DNA of 64,000 bases from Virgibacillus indicus (GCF_002266285.1 NZ_NPMS01000001.1:124001-188000); one strand, 5' to 3'. Numbered from the stretch's first letter, positions 36,118-45,467 are shown. A program made the numbers and translations. The notes: generated by a model from the sequence alone, not told the origin.

Positions 36118-36335
36118 CTCACCAGTTCGGGTGAGCGAAGGGCGGTGACTCCTCGAAAAAGAAAAGCACTTTTTCTTCGTGCGATGTCATGCTGACGTAG
36201 CCTTCCTTGTCCTGCGGGAAAAGCACGTGTCCGAAGACCTGAGCAGAGTGGTTTTCTCGAGGAGGCTGAGGCCGTGCCCGCGGAAAGCATCCGCCCGGAG
36301 CGATCCCGAACGGCGATTGAAGCAGATACTTATAG
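36118..36335. repeat. GC-rich structured intergenic element, copy 2 (inverted relative)
   Basis: On the minus strand this carries the same blocks in the same order as copy 1 (CTTTCCGCGGGC, AGCCTCCTCGA, CCCGCAGGA) but is longer. CTCCTCGA near 36150 and TCGAGGAG near 36260 form an inverted repeat. It ends 120 bp before moaB. Confidence 0.65.
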
Positions 36336-36460
36336 CAAACAGTAGTTGCGTCGCATTCTATAGAAACTGCTCATAGTCTTGAACAATTTAGTTGCTTTAA
36401 AACAGTTTTATAAATTTTACGTAACTTTAAAATGGTATATAGCTACTGGAGGTGAAGAAT

Positions 36461-36985
36461 TTGTCTGTTAAGGAACATAAGAAAAAGGAGCAGTCGCTAA
36501 ATTGTATGATTATAACAATCAGTGATACCAGAACAGAAAAAACGGATAAAAGTGGAGACAGGATGGCTGGATATCTTCAGGAAGCCGGACATCAGGTGAA
36601 ATTCAGGGAAATCATTAAAGATGATCCATCATCCATTAAATCTATGGTTGATGCCGGCTGCGAAAATCCGGATATAGATGTTATTTTAACAAATGGAGGC
36701 ACTGGAATTGCTTTTCGTGATGTAACCATAGAAACGATAAAGGAAATGCTGGATAAGGAGATGCCGGGGTTTGGAGAAATCTTCAGAATGCTAAGCTATG
36801 AAGAGGATATCGGGTCTGCAGCAATCCTGTCGAGAGCAATCGCAGGTGTCCGGAACCATACCGCAATTTTTTCAACTCCAGGTTCTTCAGGGGCAGTAAC
36901 GCTGGCGATGGAAAAATTAATTCTGCCTGAATTATCTCATGTTGTGAATGAAATAAAAAAGGATATCGGGATGGAACAAAAATAG
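36461..36985 (+). CDS. moaB: Molybdenum cofactor biosynthesis protein MoaB
   Basis: The 174-residue product has the MoaB/MogA-type nucleotide fold with ITISDTRTEKTDKSG, ILTNGGTGIAFRDVTIE and FSTPGSSGAVTLAMEKLI. MoaB/MogA enzymes adenylylate molybdopterin. No other moa gene is near. The frame starts at GTG 36452, but that is inside GGAGGTGA; TTG 36461 gives MSVKEHKKK, like B. subtilis MSVQQHKKE. Confidence 0.93.
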   Translation: MSVKEHKKKEQSLNCMIITISDTRTEKTDKSGDRMAGYLQEAGHQVKFREIIKDDPSSIKSMVDAGCENPDIDVILTNGGTGIAFRDVTIETIKEMLDKEMPGFGEIFRMLSYEEDIGSAAILSRAIAGVRNHTAIFSTPGSSGAVTLAMEKLILPELSHVVNEIKKDIGMEQK

Positions 36986-37012
36986 CGCTTCTAGTTCAGA
37001 AGCGCTATTTTT
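36978..37012. terminator. Bidirectional terminator between moaB and the UspA gene
   Basis: AAAAATAGCGCTTCT and AGAAGCGCTATTTTT form a perfect stem between convergent genes. Confidence 0.93.
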
Positions 37013-37017
37013 AATTT

Positions 37018-37446
37018 TTAACGTACGACAAGCACATCACACTTGGCATATCTGGTAATGCTCTCTGATACACTTCCAATTAAAAATCTTTCTACTGCGT
37101 TCATTCCTGTTGCTCCACAAATAATTAAATCTGCCTTAAAATCCTTGGCAATGTCTTTTGCGATTTTTACTTTTGGGGACCCATATTCTACGCATCTTAC
37201 TAAATCTGTTACACCTACTGTTTTTGCATTCTCTACATAACTGTCGAGCAGTTCTTTCGCATATTCCTCAGCACGTTCGGCAAGTGTGCGGTCATATGCT
37301 TCTGCTGTTGCAAAAGTGCGTGAGTCAACAACATGTGCAAGAATAAGCCGGGCATCATTGCGTTTAGCGATGTCTAAAGATTTCTTGAAAGCCTTTTCAG
37401 ATGCTTCCGAACCATCTACTGCAACTACAATATGTTTGTATTCCAT
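37018..37446 (-). CDS. Universal stress protein, UspA family
   Basis: The 142-residue product has the UspA start HIVVAVDGSEASEKAFKKSL and the ATP-binding pattern G-x2-G-x9-G-S in GATGMNAVERFLIGS. It is a soluble nucleotide-binding stress protein with no defined target. AAGGGGAG precedes the ATG. Confidence 0.92.
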   Translation of the reverse strand: MEYKHIVVAVDGSEASEKAFKKSLDIAKRNDARLILAHVVDSRTFATAEAYDRTLAERAEEYAKELLDSYVENAKTVGVTDLVRCVEYGSPKVKIAKDIAKDFKADLIICGATGMNAVERFLIGSVSESITRYAKCDVLVVR

Positions 37447-37571
37447 TTTACAACTCCCCTTTCATTATAATTATATACCCTGCATTTAAACACGACAATC
37501 ACTTATTGGAAATATAAAGTATCTATTTGTTACATGTTTATGGACATAATAAAAAAATGGAGGTGATATTC

Positions 37572-37736
37572 TTGGCCAAAAAGAAAAAAGACAATAATCC
37601 ACAGAACTTGTTTGAAGATGAAAAAGGTGTGGCAGCCGTTCAAAATCAATTATTTGAAAGCTATCAAAGTGGTGTAATTGAAGATCAGCTTAACAATAAT
37701 AAAGGAATACACCATTTCAACAATCAAAAAAAATAA
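37572..37736 (+). CDS. Small hydrophilic protein of unknown function
   Basis: The 54-residue product starts MAKKKKDNNPQ and is rich in N, Q, K and E, with no membrane segment. The frame is open to 37527, but GGAGGTGA (37559-37566) points to TTG 37572. A terminator follows. The size and composition resemble minor spore proteins, but I see no family motif. Confidence 0.6.
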   Translation: MAKKKKDNNPQNLFEDEKGVAAVQNQLFESYQSGVIEDQLNNNKGIHHFNNQKK

Positions 37737-37748
37737 TTATTGAACTAA

Positions 37749-37784
37749 CTAATCCACCTCTTCATTGAGCTGGAGGTGGATTAG
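37749..37784 (+). terminator. Terminator after the 54-residue protein gene
   Basis: CTAATCCACCTC and GAGGTGGATTAG form a perfect 12-bp stem; the tail is only moderately T-rich. Confidence 0.7.
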
Positions 37785-37818
37785 CTTATATAATAATGCT
37801 TTTTACATACGTTTTTGT

Positions 37819-37837
37819 TACAATGAAAGTGCTTTCA
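37819..37837 (+). promoter_or_regulatory. ald promoter -10 with overlapping cre-like palindrome
   Basis: TACAAT (37819-37824) is a likely -10. TGAAAGTGCTTTCA (37824-37837) is a near-perfect palindrome that differs from consensus cre only at the central C (TG instead of CG). A site at the transcription start would let CcpA repress ald. Confidence 0.45.
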
Positions 37838-37877
37838 TTTGTCTGGTCAATTTAATTTTAAATAGGAGGCAATATTG

Positions 37878-38996
37878 ATGAGAATAGGTGTACCAAAAGA
37901 AGTAAAGAACAATGAAAACAGAGTAGCCATGGCGCCATCCGGAGTACATGCACTTGTAACTGCCGGACATGAAGTTTTTGTTGAAACTGGAGCTGGCTCC
38001 GGTTCAAATTTTACTAATAAGGATTATGAAGATGCTGGTGCTATTATAACGTCGACAGCAAAAGAAGCATGGGACCAGGAAATGGTAATGAAGGTAAAGG
38101 AACCACAGCCCGAAGAATATGATTATTTCTATGAAGGCCAGATTCTCTTTACGTATTTACATTTAGCCGCTGAGCCTGAGGTAACAAAAGCTTTAATCGA
38201 GAAAAAAGTTGTTGGTATTGCCTATGAAACGGTTCAATTACCTAACAGATCCCTGCCGCTATTAACACCAATGAGTGAAGTTGCAGGACGTATGGCAGCT
38301 CAAATTGGGGCACAATTTTTAGAGAAAACAAAAGGTGGTAAAGGGATTTTACTTTCAGGAATTCCAGGGGTAAAACGTGGAAAAGTAACGGTTATCGGAG
38401 GCGGAGTTGTAGGTGCAAATGCTGCGAAAATTGCGGTTGGATTGGGAGCTGATGTGACCATTATCGATTTAAACCCGGAACGCTTGCGTCAGCTTGAGGA
38501 TATCTTTGGTACATCTGTTCATACAGTGATGTCAAATCCGCTTAATATTCAAGAATCTGTTGTAGATTCCGACCTTGTTATCGGTTCTGTTTTAATTCCG
38601 GGGGCAAAAGCACCGCAATTAGTGACCGAGGATATGGTAAAGAAAATGGCTGATGGATCCGTCGTTGTGGATGTTGCGATTGATCAGGGTGGAAATTTTG
38701 AAACAAGTGACCGAATTACAACACATGACGATCCGACATATACGAAGCATGGGGTATTGCATTATTCTGTAGCGAATATGCCTGGTGCAGTCCCGCGCAC
38801 ATCAACAATCGGTCTGACAAATGTAACTGTTCCATATGCATTGCAGCTTGCTAATAAAGGATATAAGCAAGCCTGTCTCGATAATGATTCATTATTTAAA
38901 GGCATCAATACGTTAGACGGATATGTCACCTATGAGGCTGTTGCCGAAGCACACGGTTTAGACTATGCAGATGCCCATGAATTACTAAGGAAATAA
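37878..38996 (+). CDS. ald: Alanine dehydrogenase
   Basis: The 372-residue product has the N-terminal [15 protein letters not shown], the substrate histidine region [13 protein letters not shown], the NAD-binding [15 protein letters not shown] and [13 protein letters not shown]. It deaminates L-alanine to pyruvate, feeding spore formation and growth on alanine. AGGAGG precedes ATG 37878; a TTG one codon earlier is less likely. Confidence 0.97.
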   Translation: MRIGVPKEVKNNENRVAMAPSGVHALVTAGHEVFVETGAGSGSNFTNKDYEDAGAIITSTAKEAWDQEMVMKVKEPQPEEYDYFYEGQILFTYLHLAAEPEVTKALIEKKVVGIAYETVQLPNRSLPLLTPMSEVAGRMAAQIGAQFLEKTKGGKGILLSGIPGVKRGKVTVIGGGVVGANAAKIAVGLGADVTIIDLNPERLRQLEDIFGTSVHTVMSNPLNIQESVVDSDLVIGSVLIPGAKAPQLVTEDMVKKMADGSVVVDVAIDQGGNFETSDRITTHDDPTYTKHGVLHYSVANMPGAVPRTSTIGLTNVTVPYALQLANKGYKQACLDNDSLFKGINTLDGYVTYEAVAEAHGLDYADAHELLRK

Positions 38997-39034
38997 TGGG
39001 ATTTCATTTAAGATATTGCTGATCCATAGAGAAG

Positions 39035-39069
39035 AGAAAAGGGCACAAAAACGGTTTGTGTTCTTTTTT
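39035..39069 (+). terminator. Terminator after ald
   Basis: AAAAGGGCACAAA and TTTGTG.TCTTTTTT pair around a short loop. Confidence 0.75.
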
Positions 39070-39248
39070 CATTTTACGTAAGATATTTTACTGAAAGATG
39101 GGGCAGCACTGTGTTCGTTGCCCATAATTAGCTTGTTCAATTTTAATTTGTACAGCTTTCCAAATGAGCGTTGAAGATGAACACCTCATAAATTTATATT
39201 ATAATTAATATATCAGAGAATACTTTATCACGTATTTTTTCATTTATT

Positions 39249-39274
39249 TGAAACCTTATGGAAGTTATTACGTA
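39249..39274 (+). promoter_or_regulatory. Sigma-W promoter for pspA
   Basis: TGAAAC (39249-39254), exactly 16 nt, then CGTA (39271-39274) match the ECF sigma-W consensus. B. subtilis pspA is in the sigma-W envelope-stress regulon. Confidence 0.8.
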
Positions 39275-39334
39275 ATACTGAGAGAACATAGATATTTTAT
39301 TGACACGTGCAAATTTAAAGAAGGAGATGATTAT

Positions 39335-40006
39335 ATGTTTAAATTTTTCAAACGGATGAAAACAGTAGTCAGTTCAGAATTAAATGCAATGCTCGACAAG
39401 GCGGAAGATCCGGTAAAAATGCTCGATCAGTTTATGCGCGATATGGGTGAGGATATACGTGAAGTGGAAGCAGCTGTTGCTAAGCAGATTGCAAATGAAA
39501 AAATGCTGAAGCGTAAAGCAAATGATGCTTTAGCGTTAGTGGAAAAAAGACAAACTCAGGCAGAACAGGCAGTTGAGGCAGGTAATGATGATCTGGCAAA
39601 ACGCGCATTAAAGGATAAAAAGGATCATGAAAACACAGCTGCAGTATTAAATGAGTCATGGGAACGTGCGAAAAAGGATGCTGAAACATTAAGGGATAAA
39701 TTGGATGAAATGAAAAAGGAATACCAGCAAATGCAGCTTAAAAAAGATTCACTGAAGGCACGTGCAGAATCTGCCAAAACGAGAACAAAAATGAATCGAA
39801 CAATGTCTACGATTGGCAATGATGAATCAAAACAAGGATTTGAACGTATGGAAGAGAAGGTTATGCGATATGAAGCCGAAGCGGAAACAAGTGAAGATCT
39901 CTCGCAGGCTAGCCGTACATTAGATGACGAGTTTGATGATTTGAACAATAATAATGATGTTGATGATGAGTTGGCTGCATTGAAAGAGAAAATGAGGAAA
40001 GAATAA
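39335..40006 (+). CDS. pspA: Phage-shock protein PspA/IM30 family
   Basis: The 223-residue product is almost entirely coiled-coil, with the PspA N-terminal amphipathic helix (MFKFFKRMKTVVSSELNAML) and EDPVKMLDQFMRDM. PspA/ESCRT-III-like proteins assemble on stressed membranes. The frame is open to 39248, but AAGGAGATG precedes ATG 39335. A sigma-W promoter lies about 60 nt upstream. Confidence 0.92.
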   Translation: MFKFFKRMKTVVSSELNAMLDKAEDPVKMLDQFMRDMGEDIREVEAAVAKQIANEKMLKRKANDALALVEKRQTQAEQAVEAGNDDLAKRALKDKKDHENTAAVLNESWERAKKDAETLRDKLDEMKKEYQQMQLKKDSLKARAESAKTRTKMNRTMSTIGNDESKQGFERMEEKVMRYEAEAETSEDLSQASRTLDDEFDDLNNNNDVDDELAALKEKMRKE

Positions 40007-40182
40007 TCGACAATTGAACAAGATAAAGGACGGTACCCGCTGTCCTTTATTTTTGTTATACATAAGAACAAATTCATTCTTAGAATTTTGGATAAATGCA
40101 TGGAAAAACGATAAAACGGGAAGAGGATTTATGGCTGCTTTGTCGAAAAGATAGAGTAAATACGTATAAGGGAGAGTTTAGA

Positions 40183-40863
40183 TTGAAGATTTCTTATCAT
40201 GGACATTCCGTAGTAAAAGTTGTGACAGGTGATCATACTATTTTATTCGATCCGTTTATATCAGGTAATGAAGCATGTGACCTGGATGCAGATACAATAA
40301 AAGCAGATGTGATATTGCTTACACATGCACATAATGACCATGTTGGTGACACATTTGAAATTGCAAAACGAAATAATTCAATCGTTGTCGCACCAAATGA
40401 ACTGGCGAATTATTTAGCAGCAAAGGGATTAAATGCTCATCCAATGCATATTGGTGGCTCCCATGAATTTGATTTCGGACGTGTGAAATTCACCCAGGCT
40501 TTTCATGGTTCTTCGTACACAGAAGAAGATGGCACAGTGAATTATGGTGGGATGCCAGGTGGTATTTTGTTTACTGCAGAAGGTAAAACAATCTATCATG
40601 TAGGCGATACCGCACTATTCACAGATTTGAAAATGTATGGCGAGATGAATGATATTGACATCGCATTTGTGCCAATTGGAGATAATTTCACAATGGGGCC
40701 AGAAGATGCATTGGTTGCAGCTGATTGGATTAAAGCAAAGATTACAGTTCCTGTACATTATAATACCTTTCCTGTTATTGAGCAGGATCCTGATGGTTAT
40801 GCCAGTAAGGTGAAAACAGGGGAAGGCAGAGCGTTGAAGATAGGGGAAGAGCTGGAATTGTAA
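40183..40863 (+). CDS. ytkL: Metallo-beta-lactamase-fold hydrolase YtkL (UPF0173)
   Basis: The 226-residue product has the metal-binding [20 protein letters not shown] and VHYNTFP of this fold. The substrate is unknown. The frame is open to 40096; AAGGGAGAG selects TTG 40183, giving MKISYHGHS, like B. subtilis MKVTYHGHS. Confidence 0.92.
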   Translation: MKISYHGHSVVKVVTGDHTILFDPFISGNEACDLDADTIKADVILLTHAHNDHVGDTFEIAKRNNSIVVAPNELANYLAAKGLNAHPMHIGGSHEFDFGRVKFTQAFHGSSYTEEDGTVNYGGMPGGILFTAEGKTIYHVGDTALFTDLKMYGEMNDIDIAFVPIGDNFTMGPEDALVAADWIKAKITVPVHYNTFPVIEQDPDGYASKVKTGEGRALKIGEELEL

Positions 40864-40898
40864 GAGAAAACCCGCGAGTGTTGGCTCGCGGGTTTTCT
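40864..40898. terminator. Bidirectional terminator between ytkL and the divergent prepilin gene
   Basis: AGAAAACCCGCGAG and CTCGCGGGTTTTCT form a perfect 14-bp stem, marking the edge of the pilus locus. Confidence 0.95.
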
Positions 40899-40900
40899 GT

Positions 40901-41761
40901 TTATAGTTCAGATTTATCAAGAATAACTTTCTGAATAATATATCCTTCTTTTTTATGAATATCCTCTTTACACGAATTAACTTCTTTAATTGAATAATTT
41001 TCTGAATTTCCTTCAGTGATAATGTCGCCGTATACGCAGATAGTTTTAAATGGATTTACTGGTTTCAGCGTTTCATTTATTATTAAATTACCTCTGATAA
41101 CTAAACTGGCCTTGTTACCGATTACAAGTCCATTAAGCGTCAGATGTTCTTTTATTTCAATGTCCGCATGTGTTCCCATTGTAAGTCCATGGGGAAACTT
41201 AGCACTTTTTTCAAAGATATGCTGGCATTGCCCATTTCCATTTGGTGTAGTTATGTGCTTAATAAATTCAATGTTATCTTTATATACACAATTACTCCTT
41301 TTTAAATTCTCTCTCTCAGTAAAATCCTCTTTTTCATTTGCTTTTTTTGCTTTTACAGTTAGCTCATACTTTTCTTTATTTGACCATGCTGTTTGGACTG
41401 TAAAATTTTCCCCAGAATTATTAGCAGCAGTTAACTTGAAAGATAGAGTTTCTTCTAGGTTGATATTGTCAATGCATCCTGCTTCATTTATATCCCCATT
41501 TGATACCTCACTGAAATAAAATTGATATTGTCCTTCAGTGACACACAGTTTATTTTCCCCATTAGAATAGTTAGTTCGCAGTTCATTTATCAGAACATTT
41601 ACATCCTGTTTCATGGTTATATTTTCACTCGTTTTTTCCTCGCTGTTTACCAATTGAATAATTACCGTAGACGAAAGTGCTATCACTACCGCAAATAGGC
41701 TGAGCGCTGCCAGCAACTCTACTAAAGTTAATCCTCTTTCATTTTTTAATAGTCTATTCAT
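40901..41761 (-). CDS. Prepilin-like protein with repeat-rich C-terminal domain
   Basis: The 286-residue product begins with a type IV prepilin signal: basic leader MNRLLKNERG, cleavage before LTLVELLAALSLF (Glu at +5) and a hydrophobic helix. Residues about 195-255 (ADIEIKEHLTLNGLVIG, ASLVIRGNLIIN, TICVYGDIITEG) alternate hydrophobic and polar residues in short turns, resembling a beta-solenoid or bactofilin-like fold. Five or more cysteines are present. It is transcribed away from the rest of the cluster from a 60-bp gap. Likely a minor or tip pilin; the C-terminal fold is inference. Confidence 0.78.
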   Translation of the reverse strand: MNRLLKNERGLTLVELLAALSLFAVVIALSSTVIIQLVNSEEKTSENITMKQDVNVLINELRTNYSNGENKLCVTEGQYQFYFSEVSNGDINEAGCIDNINLEETLSFKLTAANNSGENFTVQTAWSNKEKYELTVKAKKANEKEDFTERENLKRSNCVYKDNIEFIKHITTPNGNGQCQHIFEKSAKFPHGLTMGTHADIEIKEHLTLNGLVIGNKASLVIRGNLIINETLKPVNPFKTICVYGDIITEGNSENYSIKEVNSCKEDIHKKEGYIIQKVILDKSEL

Positions 41762-41779
41762 GTTTACACATCCCCAAAA

Positions 41780-41788
41780 TGGTATAAT
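41780..41788 (+). promoter_or_regulatory. Extended -10 promoter of the pilus operon
   Basis: TGGTATAAT (TGn plus consensus TATAAT) lies about 34 nt before the first plus-strand pilus gene. The -35 is weak, as is usual for extended -10 promoters. Confidence 0.5.
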
Positions 41789-41821
41789 AGGAATAAAGTC
41801 ACAATTAAGGTGTGAATTCTA

Positions 41822-42313
41822 TTGTATACTAAAATTAAAAAAATAAATAGTAACGGGTTTACGCTGATTGAAATTATTGCATCCATTGCTATATTAGGAT
41901 TGGTAATAGCCGTTTTTTTGCCCATTTTCCCACAAATGATGAGCTGGAGTAAAAATGCAGACAATGAATTGGTAGCAAGCAATCTATTAAGTCAAGTGGC
42001 TAATGATATAAAGGAAAATGAAGTAATTTTCAATGATATAAAAATCAACCTTGTTGAGGATCATCATTATAACTGTGAACGGAATCAAACATACTCCATT
42101 CAGCGGGATGCTTTGGATACTTTGCCAGATTATGATCTTAACAAATCAAGTTACGATGTTGCGGTAGAGGTTTGTCAGTCCAATGAATATAAGGAAAAAG
42201 AACTGGGATTGTATCGAACACACATAAAAATACAAGCAGGCAATCCAGAAAAAACGATAAGTGATACATATTTCTATTTAACAGAAGATGGTGGCACGAA
42301 TGAAGAAATTTAA
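41822..42313 (+). CDS. Type IV prepilin-like minor pilin
   Basis: The 163-residue product has a short basic leader then the class III signal GFTLIEIIASIAILGLVIAVF (Glu at +5). The rest is polar with two cysteines. It starts with TTG 41822 after AAGGTG. First gene of the plus-strand pilus operon; overlaps the next gene by 14 nt. Confidence 0.85.
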   Translation: MYTKIKKINSNGFTLIEIIASIAILGLVIAVFLPIFPQMMSWSKNADNELVASNLLSQVANDIKENEVIFNDIKINLVEDHHYNCERNQTYSIQRDALDTLPDYDLNKSSYDVAVEVCQSNEYKEKELGLYRTHIKIQAGNPEKTISDTYFYLTEDGGTNEEI

Positions 42314-42791
42314 CAACGAACAAGGTGCTGCCTTAGTAATTACTTTATTCATTGTAACTATTCTATTGCTTCTGGTATTGTCACTGTTTTATCAAGTGAC
42401 AAATACAACAAAACAAATAACAGCAACGGAAGAAAATATGGGAGCCATACAGATAGCTGAGATGGGGATTGTTTATTACGAACAGGTAATCGAAGCAGAA
42501 AAGCAGCATTTGGAACAGGTATTAAATGAGAATGGCGAGGATGCTTTACTAGATGAGCTAAATAGAATAAATAACAGCTTGAAAGAAAAAGTGAATTTCA
42601 ATGACAGTAAGAATCGATTTTTTAAACTATCGATAGATACTAATTCACCACGTATTGAAACCAGTGATAGTCAGAGTAAAATAATAATCAAATTCAATAG
42701 TATTGGAAAAGTTTCCTCCCGGGAGAAAATGGTTGACAGCGAGATAGTGATTAATATAGAAGGACAGCTGGAAAGTGGGGCTATAAAATGA
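42300..42791 (+). CDS. PilX-like pilus assembly protein
   Basis: The 163-residue product begins MKKFNNEQGAALVITLFIV, the PilX_N-type signal. A prepilin peptidase site (after QG) is possible, but Glu +5 is replaced, as often in this group. The rest is polar. It overlaps both neighbours (42300-42313 and 42788-42791), implying translational coupling. Frame start GTG 42288 is less well placed than ATG 42300. Confidence 0.72.
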   Translation: MKKFNNEQGAALVITLFIVTILLLLVLSLFYQVTNTTKQITATEENMGAIQIAEMGIVYYEQVIEAEKQHLEQVLNENGEDALLDELNRINNSLKEKVNFNDSKNRFFKLSIDTNSPRIETSDSQSKIIIKFNSIGKVSSREKMVDSEIVINIEGQLESGAIK

Positions 42792-44413
42792 TTGCACGAA
42801 AACGTTTAGGCGACCTGCTGCAGGAGGCCGCTCTCGTAAATGAAGATCAAATTAATGAAGCACTGACTAACAAAACAGATAATCAAAAGTTGGGTGATGC
42901 ACTGCTTGAGCATGGATACATCACTGAACGGCAGCTTATCGAAGTCCTGGAATTCCAATTGGGTATTCCGCATGTTTCTTTATATCGATACCCAATTGAT
43001 GAAAATGTATTAGGATTTGTCTCAAAAGAAATGGCACAGCAAAATTATATCATTCCACTTAAGATCCAAGATAATGCACTGATGATTGCAATGAGGGATC
43101 CAATGGATTATTACATAATCGATGATCTGGAAATGGCAACAGGGTTCAGTATTTCTCCAGTTATTGCTGCAAAAGATGATATCTTGTATGCAATTAATAA
43201 ATATTATTTTAAAAATGAAGCTGAAATGACGGAAGAAAACACGGGTGAAGAAGATGAAGCCCCAGTGATCCGACTATTGGATCAGCTGCTGAATACTGGT
43301 ATCCAACTAAAAGCCAGTGATATACATATTGATCCGCAAGAGAGAAATGTGAATGTACGGTACCGGATTGACGGAAGACTTCAGACAGAAAAGCTTATTC
43401 CAAAACAAATGCAAAATTCCCTGATTGCCCGTATTAAAATATTGGCTGATTTGAATATTACACAAACCAGATTGCCGCAGGATGGGCGAATAAAAACAAC
43501 TGTTGGTGTTACACCAGTAGATTTACGTATATCATGCCTTCCGACGGTCCATGGGGAAAAGATAGTAATACGTATTTTGGATTTAAATAATGCACTCATG
43601 CACTTAAACGAATTAAATTTCTCAGATGAAAACCGTAAAAAATACAATCAGCTAATTACACAACCATCAGGACTTGTACTGTTAACAGGACCTACAGGGT
43701 CAGGAAAAACATCAACATTATACGCATCTATCAACCAGTTGAACTCGGAAAATGTAAATATAGTTACGGTTGAAGATCCTGTTGAATTCCAACTGGAAGG
43801 AATTAATCAAGTACAGGTAAATAGTGCTGTTGGGCTAAATTTTGCCAGTGGCTTACGCTCGATTCTGAGACAGGATCCAAATATTATTATGGTTGGTGAA
43901 ATTCGTGACCAGGAGACTGCTGAAATCGCGATTCGTGCATCGTTGACAGGACATTTGGTTTTCAGCACATTGCATACAAATAGTGCAATTGATACGATAC
44001 CGCGTTTGATTGACATGGGGATTGAACCCTATTTAGTCGTTTCTTCACTATCAGGTATTGTTGCACAGCGTTTAGTTCGCAAGTTATGCCGTGACTGCTT
44101 AATGGAAAGAGAACCTACGAAAATGGAAAAAGAGATCTTTTTAAATAATGGAGCAGAAGTGGATCATTTATATTATGGACAAGGCTGCAGTGTTTGTCAC
44201 CAGCAGGGATATCGAGGAAGAATTGCAGTGCAGGAAGTTTTGACGGTTGATGAAACGATTAAAAGTATGCTGCTCAATAATAAATCAATCGCAGAAATCC
44301 GGTCCTATGCGAAAAAACAAGGGATGGTTTTTCTGATTCAGGATGGACTGGAGAAAGTCAAATCGGGGTTGACGTCCATGGAGGAAATTATGCAGATTTC
44401 AATACGTTTGTAG
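42788..44413 (+). CDS. pilB: Type IV pilus extension ATPase PilB
   Basis: The 541-residue product has an N-terminal MshEN-type domain (RLGDLLQEAALVNEDQI, LEFQLGIPHVSL), then a GspE-type motor: Asp-box region, Walker A GPTGSGKTS (about 301-309), Walker B and the His-box FSTLHTNSAIDT. A tetracysteine zinc site is formed by Cys434, Cys437, Cys467 and Cys470. It powers pilus extension on the cytoplasmic face. MshEN domains in relatives can bind c-di-GMP, a possible second control point; key residues were not checked. Confidence 0.95.
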   Translation: MIARKRLGDLLQEAALVNEDQINEALTNKTDNQKLGDALLEHGYITERQLIEVLEFQLGIPHVSLYRYPIDENVLGFVSKEMAQQNYIIPLKIQDNALMIAMRDPMDYYIIDDLEMATGFSISPVIAAKDDILYAINKYYFKNEAEMTEENTGEEDEAPVIRLLDQLLNTGIQLKASDIHIDPQERNVNVRYRIDGRLQTEKLIPKQMQNSLIARIKILADLNITQTRLPQDGRIKTTVGVTPVDLRISCLPTVHGEKIVIRILDLNNALMHLNELNFSDENRKKYNQLITQPSGLVLLTGPTGSGKTSTLYASINQLNSENVNIVTVEDPVEFQLEGINQVQVNSAVGLNFASGLRSILRQDPNIIMVGEIRDQETAEIAIRASLTGHLVFSTLHTNSAIDTIPRLIDMGIEPYLVVSSLSGIVAQRLVRKLCRDCLMEREPTKMEKEIFLNNGAEVDHLYYGQGCSVCHQQGYRGRIAVQEVLTVDETIKSMLLNNKSIAEIRSYAKKQGMVFLIQDGLEKVKSGLTSMEEIMQISIRL

Positions 44414-44423
44414 GAGGATCTAA

Positions 44424-45464
44424 ATGAGAAGGAAATTTGATGAATGGTTGACAGCAGCATATCAGCAAGAAGCGTCTGACGTACATTTAACAATTGGCAA
44501 AGCTCCTATTTTCAGGGTGAATGGTAACTTAATGGAGCAGGAAAAGGCAAAGCTTAAACCTTCTGATACAGAGAAAATCGTTAAAGAGATCATTCCTGAT
44601 GAGCTATCGCAACAGCTGGCTGAAAGACGTGAATTGGATTTTTCCTATGGAATCGATGGGGTCTCGCGATTTCGAATTAATACTTTTTATCAGCGGGGTC
44701 AATTATCTCTTGCCATTCGAATCGTTCCAACAAGCATTCCATCCATTGAGGCATTATATTTACCACAGATAGCAAAAGAAATTATTCGAAAGCCACAAGG
44801 ATTAGTTCTTGTTACAGGGCCAACTGGAAGTGGAAAGAGTACAACACTCGCATCAATGATAGACTACATGAATCAAACCATGAAAAAACATATTATTACA
44901 CTGGAAGACCCAATCGAATACATGCACACACATAATCAGTCAGTCATTGATCAGCGTGAAATCGGTTTTGACACGAATAGTTTTGTTAATGGCCTCAGAG
45001 CTAGTCTAAGGCAGGATCCGGATGTCATTTTAGTTGGTGAAATGCGTGACCTGGAGACAATTTCAACTGCAATTACTGCAGCGGAAACCGGACACCTGGT
45101 ATTAGGGACATTACATACGACAGATGCAGTATCAACGATTGAACGAATTATTGATGTTTTTCCTGCCGAGCAGCAAACGCAAATCCGGATACAGCTGTCA
45201 ACCATATTAGAGGCAGTTATTTCACAGCGGCTGCTTATTACAAAAGATAACAGGGAACGCCGAGTTGCAACAGAAGTTCTTATTAACACACCAGCAGTGA
45301 AAAATTTAATACGCAATGAGAAATTACACCAGGTGCAAAATGTATTACAAACCTCTAAATATCAGGGGATGCACACCCTCGAAATGGATTTGAAACGGTT
45401 ATTGCAGGAAGATCAAATTGCTTATGAAACGGCTGCTCCTTTTATGAAGGAAGGGAGTTTTTAA
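44424..45464 (+). CDS. pilT: Type IV pilus retraction ATPase PilT
   Basis: The 346-residue product has Walker A GPTGSGKST (about 132-140), the His-box LGTLHTTDAVST and the PilT-specific AVKNLIRNEK, corresponding to the AIRNLIRE motif needed for retraction. It lacks the MshEN domain and zinc site of PilB, as expected. Its presence means the pilus can retract and so support twitching, adhesion or DNA uptake. It is not part of the classical Bacillus comG set. Confidence 0.95.
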   Translation: MRRKFDEWLTAAYQQEASDVHLTIGKAPIFRVNGNLMEQEKAKLKPSDTEKIVKEIIPDELSQQLAERRELDFSYGIDGVSRFRINTFYQRGQLSLAIRIVPTSIPSIEALYLPQIAKEIIRKPQGLVLVTGPTGSGKSTTLASMIDYMNQTMKKHIITLEDPIEYMHTHNQSVIDQREIGFDTNSFVNGLRASLRQDPDVILVGEMRDLETISTAITAAETGHLVLGTLHTTDAVSTIERIIDVFPAEQQTQIRIQLSTILEAVISQRLLITKDNRERRVATEVLINTPAVKNLIRNEKLHQVQNVLQTSKYQGMHTLEMDLKRLLQEDQIAYETAAPFMKEGSF

Positions 45465-45467
45465 AAC

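Noticed and set aside
35888..36376. Two plus-strand reading frames before moaB
   Set aside because: They run through the GC-rich structured repeats, lack ribosome-binding sites and have arginine/serine-rich nonsense composition.
42300..42791. Calling the third prepilin-like gene a standard pilin
   Set aside because: The +5 glutamate is missing and the signal fits the PilX_N group better.
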